64,000 nucleotides of DNA from Bacillota bacterium (GCA_023419605.1 JAEZXR010000143.1:1-64000), one strand, 5' to 3'. Counted from the first letter of the stretch, positions 16,717 to 26,505 are shown. Program-made: numbers and translations. The notes: generated from the letters alone by a model not told the origin.

Positions 16717-18018
16717 TTATTTCGCGTCGACGGCTTTCTGGCCTTTTTGAGTAACCTTTTCCAGCATATCCTTGGAAGTGGATTTGCCTGCAATAACACT
16801 CACGATACCCTCTTTCAAATCGTTGGAAATGGAGGCGGTCAGTGAGGGATGTGCCCAGTCCTTCGCCGCTTTTACAGGGGTAACCTGTAATTCCTCAGAG
16901 AAAGTTTTGAAGTAATCCTTTCCGAAGGAGTAGTTCAATTCGGCATTATCCTTTCTCGGGCTGAGGAACAAGGATTCCATACAATATTCGGCATTTACAT
17001 CCTTGGAGGTAAAGTATTGGATGAAATCGGCAGCTTCCTTCTCCGCTTTTGAATTCTGGAAGGCTGCGATATATTTGCCGCCGGGTACTGAAGAGCGTAT
17101 CTTGCCTTTGGGCATATAGGTTACGCCCCATTCAAAGTCCTTGATGTTATCCCTGTAGTTTGTCATCATCCAGCTGCCGGAGAAATGAATCGCAACCTGA
17201 CCGGTTTTAAACAGGTCGTTGGGATTCTCACTCCCCACCCAAACAGACTCCGGCATGATTTTATCCTTATGCAGCTGCGCCACAAAGTCAACTGCCTGAA
17301 TGGCTTCCGGAGAGTTCAAAACCACCTTTGTACCGTCATCATTCAGCATGCTTCCACCGAACTGGTAGAGAATCGTTGACCATCTGTGAGTGGAATTGTC
17401 CATAACGATACCGTATTTAACTCCACCTTTTGCCATAACCTGTTTCACTGCACTGATACATTCCTCCCACGTCCACACCTTGTCGGCAGAGGTGGGAACG
17501 GATACACCGGCCTTTGCAAAAGCAGTCTTGTTATAGATCATACCGTTTGCAGTAACATCGATGGGCGCTGCCAAAACTTTACCGTCGATCTGGTAGTTAC
17601 TGGATACCGAATCGACAAACTGTCCCACAAACTTATCTTTATCTCCAACATATTTTGTTAGATCCAGAAGGGAATTCTTAAAAGTGCTTACATTGGTAAT
17701 ACGGCTCAATGCCGGTGGCTCTCCGCCGGCTACCATCATCTTCAGCTTAGTTTCCAGATCTTTAAACGGAACTTCAATCAGATTAAACTGCAAATCGGTA
17801 TTTTTTTCTTGATAGGTTTTAATGATCGCCTTTGTAACATCGCCCTCCACGCCATCGCTGAACCAGACGAAATCCAAATTCTTTGATCCTTTCTTCTCCG
17901 TCGGTGCAGACGAACCGCTGGGTGTATTACCGCCACCCTTATTTGCACAGGCAGGCAGCAAAGCTGCACTCAGTGCCAAAGCCAGAGCCATAGACATAAA
18001 CCGAATTCCTTTTTTCAT
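16717..18018 (-). CDS. Sugar ABC transporter substrate-binding lipoprotein (CUT1)
   Basis: 433 residues. A lipoprotein signal peptide ends LALSAALLPACANKGG (lipidated Cys about residue 24), followed by a Gly/Ser/Pro-rich tether. The body carries family-1 extracellular solute-binding features, including KTAFAKAGVSVPTSADKVWT and QVAIHFSGSWMM. It is anchored on the outer face of the membrane and delivers oligosaccharides, presumably pectic fragments, to the two permeases encoded downstream. The ribosome site is GAGGAGGTCATTGA. Confidence 0.93.
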   Translation of the reverse strand: MKKGIRFMSMALALALSAALLPACANKGGGNTPSGSSAPTEKKGSKNLDFVWFSDGVEGDVTKAIIKTYQEKNTDLQFNLIEVPFKDLETKLKMMVAGGEPPALSRITNVSTFKNSLLDLTKYVGDKDKFVGQFVDSVSSNYQIDGKVLAAPIDVTANGMIYNKTAFAKAGVSVPTSADKVWTWEECISAVKQVMAKGGVKYGIVMDNSTHRWSTILYQFGGSMLNDDGTKVVLNSPEAIQAVDFVAQLHKDKIMPESVWVGSENPNDLFKTGQVAIHFSGSWMMTNYRDNIKDFEWGVTYMPKGKIRSSVPGGKYIAAFQNSKAEKEAADFIQYFTSKDVNAEYCMESLFLSPRKDNAELNYSFGKDYFKTFSEELQVTPVKAAKDWAHPSLTASISNDLKEGIVSVIAGKSTSKDMLEKVTQKGQKAVDAK

Positions 18019-18146
18019 TCAATGACCTCCTCGTGTCTAGATACAATTAAACATTTGACATAACTTATGGTGTGTGATAAATGAATTGGCTAGCCTTACA
18101 ATGAAATTATACTAATTTATTGTGCAAGGAACTCTTTAAATTTTTG

Positions 18147-19748
18147 TCATTTATGTTTAATTTTTTGACCTGATGCGCCTTGTTTTTGTTTATATTCACT
18201 AGGAGTCATGTCGCATTTCTTCCGGAACACCTGGCTAAAGTAGCCTACATCATAAAATCCTACCTTATCCGCAATTTCATTGTTCTTCATATCCGTAGCG
18301 GCCAGCAGCTTCTGGGCCTCGCTGACACGGATATCCGTGAGGTATTCCATGAAATTCAAATCCATCTCTTTCTTGAAAAGACGGCTCAGATAGGACAAGC
18401 TTAAATCCAACTCATTGGCAACGGACTGCAGGCTCAGTTCCTTGTCCCCATATCTTTCCCTGACAATTTTCTCTACCCTGCGGATGATTTTGTTTCCGGC
18501 ACTGGAGAACTTTTGAACCATTTGGTCGCAGGCATATTCCACAGCCTTTTCAAGATATCTGCTCAAAGAAGAAAAAGAATGGGTATCCGCTGCGCTATCC
18601 AGGGACAGCTTTTGAAAAAGGAATCCGTTACTGGCATAAATCAGACTGTTTAACTGTCTTACCATATCGGAAGCTGTAGCCATGATATGCTCCCGGTCCC
18701 CTTTCTTTTTCATGTCGTTCAATATCTCTTCCATGAGTTCCAGCGCCTGCCGGGTATTACCTTCCGCCACCTTCTGGTAAAACCCGGTCAAATCCACATA
18801 TTCCTTAGGGCTATTCTGCTTCCTTTGACCGGATTCTATGAAAAATATTCCCGCTGAGTTTTCAAAAAACCTCCTATGCAAAGCTTCCTGGGCTTCCAGG
18901 CAGAAGGAGTGGATTTCATCGATGCTTTTACTTACTTTACCGACTCCGGCAGAAACCTGTAGTCCTGTAGACTCATAAACATTCTGCCGTATTTCATTTC
19001 CGATATCCTTCAGCCTATTTTGAATTACACTATTGACAAGACTTTCATTAAAATGCACCAGAGTAATAAACATGCGATCTTTTTCCTTCAGGTCACACCG
19101 GCAGCCATACTTCTCAAAAACACTCTGGATGGTATTTTTTAGTGCGAAGCCATGGAGCTTGTTGATTTCCTTCCCTGCTTCAGGCTCCAGCTCAAAAACC
19201 ACTGCCGCCACCTTCCCGATGTTCAGGTCAAAATATTGAAGCTTCTCACCCAATATCTCGATTTCACTGTTTCCATTGAGCGCGATGTTAAAAAGAAGGG
19301 TACTGTTCATAATGGGCTTTATCTCGGTAACCATCCCTTGAAGCCGGTTCACATCCGATTTTCGGGATTGGCTCTTTTTCAAGCTCTCCACAGCTTTTTT
19401 CACAGCCCGGATGATTTCATTTTTATCGATGGGCTTTAGAATATACTCCTTCACACCGAATTTGATGGCCTTTTGCGCGTATTTAAAATCATCGTAAGCC
19501 GTAAGGATGATGGTAACCATGGACGGATGGCTGGAACTAATGTACTGAGACAGCTCCAGCCCATTCAACCCCGGCATGACAATGTCGCTGATGACAATAT
19601 CCGGCAACAGCTCATCAATCAGCCGCTTCCCTTCCAGACCGTCCGTCGCTATACCGCACACCTCACATTCGAGCTTTTTCCAATCCATTTTAGTTTGGAG
19701 TCCCTTTGCAATGATGACCTCGTCGTCAATGATAAGCACCTTGAACAT
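18147..19748 (-). CDS. YesN-type response regulator (REC + AraC DNA-binding)
   Basis: 533 residues. The receiver domain has the acidic pair in VLIIDDE, the phospho-acceptor Asp55 in DIVISDIVMPG, Thr in IILTAYDD and Lys in KEYILKPI. A middle region of about 280 residues is typical of YesN proteins. The last 100 residues hold two AraC-type helix-turn-helix motifs (LSLQSVANELDLSLSYLSRL; NNEIADKVGFYDVGYFSQVF). It starts 2 bases from the sensor-kinase stop. It presumably activates the transporter/hydrolase operon that begins 129 bases downstream when extracellular oligosaccharide is sensed. Confidence 0.95.
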   Translation of the reverse strand: MFKVLIIDDEVIIAKGLQTKMDWKKLECEVCGIATDGLEGKRLIDELLPDIVISDIVMPGLNGLELSQYISSSHPSMVTIILTAYDDFKYAQKAIKFGVKEYILKPIDKNEIIRAVKKAVESLKKSQSRKSDVNRLQGMVTEIKPIMNSTLLFNIALNGNSEIEILGEKLQYFDLNIGKVAAVVFELEPEAGKEINKLHGFALKNTIQSVFEKYGCRCDLKEKDRMFITLVHFNESLVNSVIQNRLKDIGNEIRQNVYESTGLQVSAGVGKVSKSIDEIHSFCLEAQEALHRRFFENSAGIFFIESGQRKQNSPKEYVDLTGFYQKVAEGNTRQALELMEEILNDMKKKGDREHIMATASDMVRQLNSLIYASNGFLFQKLSLDSAADTHSFSSLSRYLEKAVEYACDQMVQKFSSAGNKIIRRVEKIVRERYGDKELSLQSVANELDLSLSYLSRLFKKEMDLNFMEYLTDIRVSEAQKLLAATDMKNNEIADKVGFYDVGYFSQVFRKKCDMTPSEYKQKQGASGQKIKHK

Positions 19749-19749
19749 A

Positions 19750-21516
19750 TTAGTTCTCCTCGCTTTCTTTCACCTCAATTTTCAATTCCATCATAGTCCC
19801 CACTCCTCTCTGGCTCTCAATGCTGAGTCCATATCCCTTGCCATAAATCAACCGGACTCTGTCCATCACATTGCGCAGACCGCTTTGGGTACCTTGTTTT
19901 CCGGGATTTTCCGTTTCCTCCCTCCCAGGGTCAGCAAGTACATACCTTTGAATTTCTTCCTCACTCATTCCAACACCATCGTCAAAAATTTGGAACACCA
20001 GGCTGTTCCCCTTGTTAAAGCCTTTGATATGGAGGTTTCCGGGCCCCACTTTTTTCTTCAGGCCGTGGATAATAGCATTTTCCACCAACGGCTGAAGGAT
20101 GAGTTTTGGAATGTAATACTCCAGAATATCCTCCTCAATATCCAGATAATAATTCAGCTTGTCCTGTAAACTTACTTTGTAAATCAGAAGGTAAGCCTTT
20201 ATATATTCCAGTTCGTCCCGCACTTTTATTGTCTTTTTCCTGTTATTGGCACTCACTTTCATCAGATTTGCCAGCGCGATAGTAACACTTCGTATGTCGT
20301 CGGTTTTTCCGAATTCCGCCAGCCAGTTAATGCAGTCCAGCGTATTGTACAGGAAATGCGGGTTGATTTGCGCCTGAAGTGCCTTTATTTCCGCCTCTTT
20401 TAATTTTAGTTCTTCCTGATACACTTCTTTGATCAGGCTGTCGATTTTGTCCACCATCTTATTAAAGCTTCTACCCAGTTTCCCCAGCTCATCCTGGCCC
20501 AAAGCTTCCACCCGGACATCGAAATCTTCGTTTTCAACCTGCCCCGCCATGTAGGTCAATGCCTTAATCGGCTTTACGAGCTTGGTTGAACTAAACAGTG
20601 AGATGGAAACACCAATGGTAATCCCCAGCAAGCCTATATAGAAAATCCATTTTGCAATGACTGTCGGCCCTTTCGCAAGCTCTCCCAGCGATATTACCGA
20701 TATGGTTTTCCAGCCTGAATAATCGGATGTACTCGTTGTAATGAGCGAAAGGCCAATGGTGTCAATACTCTGAAGTCTGCTCCCCTGAGTGTCACTGTCT
20801 TTTATACTGCTTAAAATCTTCTGGAGCTTGTCCACCTTTTCGTAATTGTGAACAATAACATTTTCATACTCATCGGTGACAATCAAAAACCTGTTTTGAT
20901 TGGATTGCAGCGCATTTATTTTTTGCTGGATATAGTTTTTATCCATAACCACCGTGAGGTATCCGATGGTCTGCATCGTATCCAAATCCCTTATGGTCCG
21001 GTTGAAGGAAACCGTCCCATCCTTTACCATCACCTTGATGCTCCCATCGGATGTAAAACGGTCCGGGTCGGCAGTGGCATAAAATTTCTCATTCTCTCCG
21101 CTTTCATAATGTCTTTTGAAATACACACGAAGGTCCTTTGTATCATACAGGTAGAGACTATGAATTTCATTGACGGAAAGAGTCTGTTCCACCGCTATGG
21201 ACTGCAGCCTGTAATCCAATTCATACTTACGCTGCTGGTCCAGCTCCGCATCGTAATCCTCCTTCAGAAATGTTTGTAAATCCTTGTTCATGGAGACATA
21301 GTTGTTAATTCGTTTAAAGGAAACAATCATATCCCTCAAGCTGCCACTGATCTGCTCCACAATCTGCTCGTCGAAGCTTCTTACATCGGCAATCTGCATG
21401 GATACCGAGATGGAATAGATGATTGCCGCGATGAATATAACGACAGTGATTACAGTTGCCGTATGGGAAATGATTAGCTTGTTTTTAAGGCTTTTAGAAT
21501 AAAAGTTTATCTTCAT
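19750..21516 (-). CDS. YesM-type sensor histidine kinase
   Basis: 588 residues. A transmembrane helix lies at about 13-38, an extracellular Cache-like sensor at 40-285, a second helix at 286-308 and HAMP at about 310-365. The His_kinase domain (LytS/YesM type) has QINPHFLYNTLDCINWLAEF, phospho-acceptor His387. The HATPase domain has NAIIHGLKKK and FQIFDDGVGM. It phosphorylates the adjacent YesN regulator. The extracellular ligand is probably a pectic oligosaccharide, inferred from the downstream genes. Confidence 0.95.
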   Translation of the reverse strand: MKINFYSKSLKNKLIISHTATVITVVIFIAAIIYSISVSMQIADVRSFDEQIVEQISGSLRDMIVSFKRINNYVSMNKDLQTFLKEDYDAELDQQRKYELDYRLQSIAVEQTLSVNEIHSLYLYDTKDLRVYFKRHYESGENEKFYATADPDRFTSDGSIKVMVKDGTVSFNRTIRDLDTMQTIGYLTVVMDKNYIQQKINALQSNQNRFLIVTDEYENVIVHNYEKVDKLQKILSSIKDSDTQGSRLQSIDTIGLSLITTSTSDYSGWKTISVISLGELAKGPTVIAKWIFYIGLLGITIGVSISLFSSTKLVKPIKALTYMAGQVENEDFDVRVEALGQDELGKLGRSFNKMVDKIDSLIKEVYQEELKLKEAEIKALQAQINPHFLYNTLDCINWLAEFGKTDDIRSVTIALANLMKVSANNRKKTIKVRDELEYIKAYLLIYKVSLQDKLNYYLDIEEDILEYYIPKLILQPLVENAIIHGLKKKVGPGNLHIKGFNKGNSLVFQIFDDGVGMSEEEIQRYVLADPGREETENPGKQGTQSGLRNVMDRVRLIYGKGYGLSIESQRGVGTMMELKIEVKESEEN

Positions 21517-21725
21517 ATTTTCCTCGCAATAATATAGGTTGTATATTATCTCTATAAGAATACTATATCATGTGTTTGATATAAAGTACAACAGTACAAA
21601 TATAACGAACGGGCATATTTCACAATTGTACGCAGACGACCGCTTAAGATTTTAATGCATAAGAGTTATTCATAAAGCAGAACTTCACAAGTTTTGAGTA
21701 AGCAAACGCTGAAACTGTATAACTT

Positions 21726-21858
21726 TGTTTTTAAAGTCATTCCCATCAAACTCTGCTTATATTTTTACATTTTTCAATGAGTGTATAAAATTTTATACAC
21801 TCATTGAAAAATGTAAATGTTTATATATGGAAATTTTCGCTATCCTGTAATAGTACTA
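21726..21858. repeat. 130-bp dispersed repeat copy 1 with 54-bp perfect palindrome
   Basis: Positions 21764-21817 form a perfect palindrome (27-bp arms, centre AAAATTTT). The flanks, TTTTTAAAGTCAT on the left and GTTTATATATGGAA on the right, also occur at 26506-26638. The second copy has a decayed palindrome. It looks like a miniature mobile or regulatory element. Confidence 0.7.
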
Positions 21859-21894
21859 CGAATTTTGCTTTAGACTGTCTACAATTGAACAAAA

Positions 21895-21931
21895 AAATAC
21901 TGCCCCTTGCCGAAGCCAGGGACAGTATTTC
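21895..21931. terminator. Hairpin downstream of the chimeric gene
   Basis: AATACTGCCCCT pairs with AGGGACAGTATT (one mismatch), with A- and T-rich flanks on the two strands. It is placed to end the minus-strand transcript of the fossil gene at 22053-22460. Confidence 0.5.
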
Positions 21932-22052
21932 CGTGTCAACCTTCTCACCATTTCGCAATTTACGATTGGTGCTGCAACAATTCCTCTCAGAGACCTGCTG
22001 ACACACGTCTCTAATTGCTTTCAAATTTAAAATTTATCCTGTAAACCTCTCC

Positions 22053-22460
22053 TCATATCCGTAGGAAACTTCCCTGCCGGATAAGTTCTTCATGGAGCAA
22101 TTTTATATCGACGTCACGCGCACTGACTTTTTCCTTGGCAGCGATGGAGGCTGCTACGCCCCCCGCCTGCCCGACGGCTCCCAGGGTAGGAGTAGCAGCC
22201 TGTGCTTCAAAGCTTGCAGAAATGCATCGTCCAACCGTGACAATATTATCGATTTTATCATTCACATAGTTATCCATGTTCATGCTGATCTGTGCTGTCA
22301 GTTGCTCTGAATATCTTCTCAAACTGTCTTCAATCGATTTCGTGTATTTTTTATACGTTATGAATCCACTAACCAGGAAAGGCATTACTATTAAACCAAG
22401 GAAGATGAATATCAATTTTGCCCGCAAAGGCAGAAAAAACCGTACCGGCTTATTAATCAT
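22053..22460 (-). pseudogene. Chimeric fossil: histidine-kinase N-terminus fused to FAD-oxidoreductase C-terminus
   Basis: A 135-codon frame in two unrelated parts. Residues 1 to about 66 (MINKPVRFFLPLRAKLIFIF ... SEQLTAQISMNMDNYV) are the start of a YesM-type sensor kinase: basic tail, membrane helix, beginning of the extracellular domain. From about residue 69 (KIDNIVTVGRCISASFEAQA, then GAVGQAGGVAASIA and DIKLLHEELIRQGSFL) it matches the C-terminal end of FAD-dependent oxidoreductases found in sugar-utilisation loci. An in-frame deletion between two genes of a former operon best explains this. The frame is intact and has a purine-rich site before ATG, so it may be translated, but no function is expected. 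Confidence 0.75.
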
Positions 22461-22670
22461 AAGGAATCCCCCAAGTGGCCCTATCTACGGGTATTTGACA
22501 GTAAATATTCATTTTCATTGTATCATAAAGCCGGTCCAATATCAAAGAGTGTTTTTTACCAGCTTCAATTCGTAATCTGCCCCATCCCCTTGCCCCCTGA
22601 CTATGTTTTAACCACGTCATTAGAATACAATTACAATTATTAGAAATTATAATGTAAAATAATTACATTA

Positions 22671-22698
22671 TTGACATCTGTTAATAATAATGTATAAT
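22671..22698 (+). promoter_or_regulatory. Consensus promoter of the secreted glycosidase gene
   Basis: TTGACA (22671-22676), 16-base spacer, TATAAT (22693-22698), then AAGGAGG at 22711-22717. Perfect hexamers suggest strong or activator-independent expression. Confidence 0.8.
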
Positions 22699-22726
22699 AT
22701 TACCTATGATAAGGAGGTTATATGAC

Positions 22727-25516
22727 ATGAATAAAAAATTTAAGGTTGTGCTTTCAATTTTTTTGTCATTGGTTATGGCAACCGTTTTACAAATGAAAAC
22801 AGTGATTCCGGTAACTGCAACTCCAACGGAGTACAGCTACTTTTTAAGCGATTATTCCTACAACGCTGCACTCACGACAGCTGACTTCACCCCTATCCGG
22901 ATGAATCAAAGTTTTGGTGGAAGCATTATCAAAGTAAACGAAATTACGTATGCCAAAGGAATCGGGACACATTCAAACAGCACAATTGTCTACGACCTTA
23001 AGCAAAATTTTAACTTGTTCACTGCTTATGTAGGTGTAGATAGTGAAGTAGGAAGCGGCAATGGATCCGTAATATTCAAGGTAAAAGTAGATGATGTTCA
23101 AAAATATCAGTCCCCGACATTGACAGCCAGTTCCACCGCTCAACAGGTAACAGTGGACATAACCGGAGCCAGCAAATTGGAACTCATTGTTGACAAAGCC
23201 GATGGATCTACTTCCAATGATCATGCAGATTGGGTGGAAGCTAAAGTGACAAAAACAGCTCCGTCAAGCACCTTGACACTGACAGCGGATACCAGTCTTG
23301 CCGATAGCATAGCCCTTCAAGCAGGATTTCAGTGGGCAAAAGACAAGGCCTTGAGCTATGTAAAAACCGCCAACAAATTTGATTATATCCCCAGCTACTT
23401 TGCCGCCATGCACGACGACGGCCCCAATAACAAAGGACAATTCTGTGCACGCGACGTGGCGCACTATATGGAAGGAGCCCATTTGCTGGGACTGGACCTG
23501 GAGAATTTCTCCATGATGAAGACATTTGCCTGGGGCGCAAATCGACGAGTGACACAGGATTATTACTGGCCGCGCTGGTGGTATAATTATGATTTGAAAA
23601 ACTCCGATGGATCGCCCAATGAAGATTTTGGAAGCAGTCAGTGGCGGACGCTGCCTACGGCCTTTGACATGGTATGGCGGAGCTATGAGCAGTATCTTTG
23701 GACAGGTGACAGCAAATGGATCAATGATACGGAGATGTTCAATTTCTATACAAACATACAGACAAATTTCATGGATAATCAAGGCAAAAACGCCCATGGA
23801 GCCGCAACGGAAACCAAACAGTTAGCATCCTATTACGAGTTTCCAAGCCCAAGCGAGCACTTTATTGTTGCCGGAGACTCCATCGGCTGCCAGTACCAGT
23901 CTCTATTGGCGTATTCAAATATCCTTGCTAAAAAAGGTCTCACTGCCGATGCGCAAACTTACAAAACCAAGGCAGACGCCCTTCGTGCCAATTTTGAAGC
24001 GAACTGGTTCGACACTGCGAACAACCGTTACGTCCGGGGATTCGGACCCGGTAAGGTTACAGGTACCCAATTTGGTACAGCCGGATACCCGTCTGTTACT
24101 TTTGACAAGGCAACAGACGGTGACGTAAATACATGGTTTGATAGTGTAAACCCCAACGGCGATTATACCGGGATTGACCTCGGAGCCGGAAATGAGAAAA
24201 GGATATACAAAATCAGGTACTATCCAAGGAACGGATGGGCTGGCAGGATGGTCGGAGGAAAGTTCCAGGGTTCCAATACCAGCCAGACAGCAGGATTTGT
24301 AGATTTGCATACCATTGCAACTACCCCGGCTCCCGGCGTCTTCACGGAGGTAACTGTGAGTGATACAACTCCGTACAGGTATTTGCGCTATTTATCGCCC
24401 AACGGAGGTTACTGCAACATTGGGGAAATGGAATTTTATTCACCTTCTGTTGTTCCCAATGTAGCCACCGATAGTATGATTGGACCTGTTAAACTTGGAG
24501 GCACCCAATTTGGTACAGCCGGATACCCGTCTGTTACTTTTGACAAGGCAACAGACGGTGACATAAATACATGGTTTGATAGTGTAAACCCCAACGGAGA
24601 TTACACCGGGATTGATCTCGGAGCCGGAAAAGAGAGCAGCGTATACAAGATAACGTATTATCCAAGGAACGGATGGGCCAGCAGAATGGTCGGAGGAAAA
24701 TTCCAGGGTTCCAATACCAGTCGGACAGCGGGATTTGTGGATTTATATACCATTGGAACTACACCTGCTGCCAACACCTGGACTACGGTAGAGGTGTCCA
24801 GTACAACTCCGTACAGGTATTTGCGCTATTTATCACCTAATGGAGGATACTGTAATGTTGCGGAAATCGGATTTTATACATCCTCCGGAAAGAATTTCAG
24901 ATCGGACTGGGGGCGTGAGAACAGTTTCTTTATGCCGATGACACTGATCACCGACAATGCTTCACGAACAGACAATTATCTGGAATTCATAAAAAATTCT
25001 GTTGATGATATGGAAACTTCCGGAGATCCTCTAAATATCGAAGCAAAAACATATTTGCCCGAAACTTTTTACAAGCATGGGAAGAACGAATATGGATGGA
25101 AATATCTGAAACAAATTATGGATTCGCGTCATTACTACCCGGAGGTGTCATTTGTCAGTATCGGAAGCACCATTTCCGGATTGATGGGTGTAACTCCCGA
25201 TGCACCCAATAACACCGTCAAAACACTGCCACGGTTACCGGCAGCTACGAAGATTCCGTGGGTGGAAGTCGACCATATCAAAGTTGGGGGCAATGATTTG
25301 AAGATTCGTCATGATGGGAACACACAAACCACCCTGACAAATAACGCTGGAGGCACAATTACATGGAAAGCGTGTTTTGACGGAAGCGTAAGCCAACTCT
25401 ATAAAAACGGTACACCGGAAAATGCTACTCAAGAGGTACTGAATGGAAAGACAATCTCTTATGTGAATGTGAGTGTGCCCGCCGGTGGAACGGTAGTGGT
25501 AAAAACGACTCCGTAA
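22727..25516 (+). CDS. Secreted NPCBM-containing glycoside-hydrolase-like protein with two inserted discoidin modules
   Basis: About 929 residues. A signal peptide covers residues 1-32, ending near VIPVTATP. An NPCBM/NEW2 carbohydrate-binding domain covers about 33-185 (YAKGIGTHSNSTIVYDL). A catalytic-type helical domain begins about 190 (GQFCARDVAHYMEGAHLLGL; WRTLPTAFDMVWRSYEQYLW) and breaks off after NNRYVRGFG near 442. Two tandem F5/8-type (discoidin) modules of about 146 residues follow. The helical domain then resumes with FRSDWGRENSFFMPMTLITD to about 840, and a beta-sheet tail ends the protein. The start ATG 22727 is 9 bases after AGGAGG; the in-frame ATG at 22706 lies upstream of that site. 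It probably degrades a plant polysaccharide outside the cell; I cannot assign a GH family. Confidence 0.8.
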   Translation: MNKKFKVVLSIFLSLVMATVLQMKTVIPVTATPTEYSYFLSDYSYNAALTTADFTPIRMNQSFGGSIIKVNEITYAKGIGTHSNSTIVYDLKQNFNLFTAYVGVDSEVGSGNGSVIFKVKVDDVQKYQSPTLTASSTAQQVTVDITGASKLELIVDKADGSTSNDHADWVEAKVTKTAPSSTLTLTADTSLADSIALQAGFQWAKDKALSYVKTANKFDYIPSYFAAMHDDGPNNKGQFCARDVAHYMEGAHLLGLDLENFSMMKTFAWGANRRVTQDYYWPRWWYNYDLKNSDGSPNEDFGSSQWRTLPTAFDMVWRSYEQYLWTGDSKWINDTEMFNFYTNIQTNFMDNQGKNAHGAATETKQLASYYEFPSPSEHFIVAGDSIGCQYQSLLAYSNILAKKGLTADAQTYKTKADALRANFEANWFDTANNRYVRGFGPGKVTGTQFGTAGYPSVTFDKATDGDVNTWFDSVNPNGDYTGIDLGAGNEKRIYKIRYYPRNGWAGRMVGGKFQGSNTSQTAGFVDLHTIATTPAPGVFTEVTVSDTTPYRYLRYLSPNGGYCNIGEMEFYSPSVVPNVATDSMIGPVKLGGTQFGTAGYPSVTFDKATDGDINTWFDSVNPNGDYTGIDLGAGKESSVYKITYYPRNGWASRMVGGKFQGSNTSRTAGFVDLYTIGTTPAANTWTTVEVSSTTPYRYLRYLSPNGGYCNVAEIGFYTSSGKNFRSDWGRENSFFMPMTLITDNASRTDNYLEFIKNSVDDMETSGDPLNIEAKTYLPETFYKHGKNEYGWKYLKQIMDSRHYYPEVSFVSIGSTISGLMGVTPDAPNNTVKTLPRLPAATKIPWVEVDHIKVGGNDLKIRHDGNTQTTLTNNAGGTITWKACFDGSVSQLYKNGTPENATQEVLNGKTISYVNVSVPAGGTVVVKTTP
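24062..24880 (+). repeat. Tandem duplication of a discoidin-module coding unit
   Basis: The units at 24062-24499 and 24500-24880 are offset by 438 bases (146 codons). Their first 130 bases differ at only a handful of positions, mostly silent. The duplication is recent and in frame. Confidence 0.9.
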
Positions 25517-25605
25517 TGTTAAGGTTGTGATGTACATTTAAAGTCCCCTTCCGCTGTGGTGTTGATTACCAGTAGACAGATGAAAAATTTAAAATTTATG
25601 CCCCT

Positions 25606-25800
25606 AAGGTCTGATTCCGATATTCCATTGGAGTCAGACCTTTTAAATTCTTCTGTAACCTTCTCATGTTATAAAATCAATGTGTTCATCAATTTCCTGT
25701 TTTAATTCTTCATGGTTATGAAATTTTTGCAGGTAATCCATTTCAGGCCTTATAATTCCCTTTCATTGGTCCATTGTCCATGCACCTGCTAATACGGGGC
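25606..25800 (-). pseudogene. IS3-family transposase (orfB) C-terminal remnant
   Basis: On the minus strand, frame-disrupted segments read CMDNGPMKG and, further on, MRRLQKNLKGLTPMEYRNQT. These match the conserved end of IS3/IS150-type integrase ORFs (S/NGxxE region and the ...L.G.SPVEYR tail). In-frame stops and shifts make it a fossil. No terminal inverted repeats could be assigned. Confidence 0.7.
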
Positions 25801-25822
25801 ACACATCGATAACAGATCAAAA

Positions 25823-26305
25823 CTATTCTACATAAGATTCTTGTAACTCACTCAATCTTTCTCTAAAGTGAGTCAAATGGCTTTTCATATGGTTAACATA
25901 GTGGATTATTAATTTCTCAAAAGTTATAAATGTGGAGTTTTCGTCCCAGTTAATATTCCACTTGTTCTCCAGGCACTTTTCATCCATATTTAAAAGAATA
26001 TTAGCTATTAGTTTGTTATAATAATAAAACAATAAAAGCAGCTCCAAGAATTTCATATCCTGATGTTTCTGTATTCTTAACCACTCACTGCCCCTATAAT
26101 CAGGAAATTCAAGTACTTCAGATAATTGAAACCGGATAAAGCGTTGGTGGTTATTTGATGCAGAATCAATCAAATGCCCTATTATTTCCTTCAATGTCCA
26201 TTTATCCTGAGAAATCCTAAATGATGTTATTCTTTCATCAAGTTCAGAAAAGTCATTTCTGAATATTTCAATTATTTCCTCGATCTCTTTAGCAATATTA
26301 TTCAT
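25823..26305 (-). CDS. DinB-like four-helix protein
   Basis: 160 residues, all-alpha, with the DinB/YfiT superfamily metal-site histidines in KEIIGHLIDSASNNHQRF (residues about 40-57) and HYVNHMKSHLTHFRERL near the C-terminus. Related proteins are bacillithiol- or mycothiol-dependent transferases or unknown metalloenzymes. Monocistronic, with a strong AAAGGAGGGCTT ribosome site. Function within the superfamily is unknown. Confidence 0.75.
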   Translation of the reverse strand: MNNIAKEIEEIIEIFRNDFSELDERITSFRISQDKWTLKEIIGHLIDSASNNHQRFIRFQLSEVLEFPDYRGSEWLRIQKHQDMKFLELLLLFYYYNKLIANILLNMDEKCLENKWNINWDENSTFITFEKLIIHYVNHMKSHLTHFRERLSELQESYVE

Positions 26306-26505
26306 AAGCCCTCCTTTATTCCGTCTGCTTAAACTTTCAAAAATTTTTACAATATAAAACTAATTTGCAATAATCTTATCAATATTTTTCCAGGTAGTCA
26401 ATGAAATAACTTGCCCCTGCAAACCGGCTATCTTATGTAGACTCAAGCATTATGGCGTTGCGTAAAATAGATAATACCCTCACTGCATTAGCAGACTCCT
26501 TGTTT

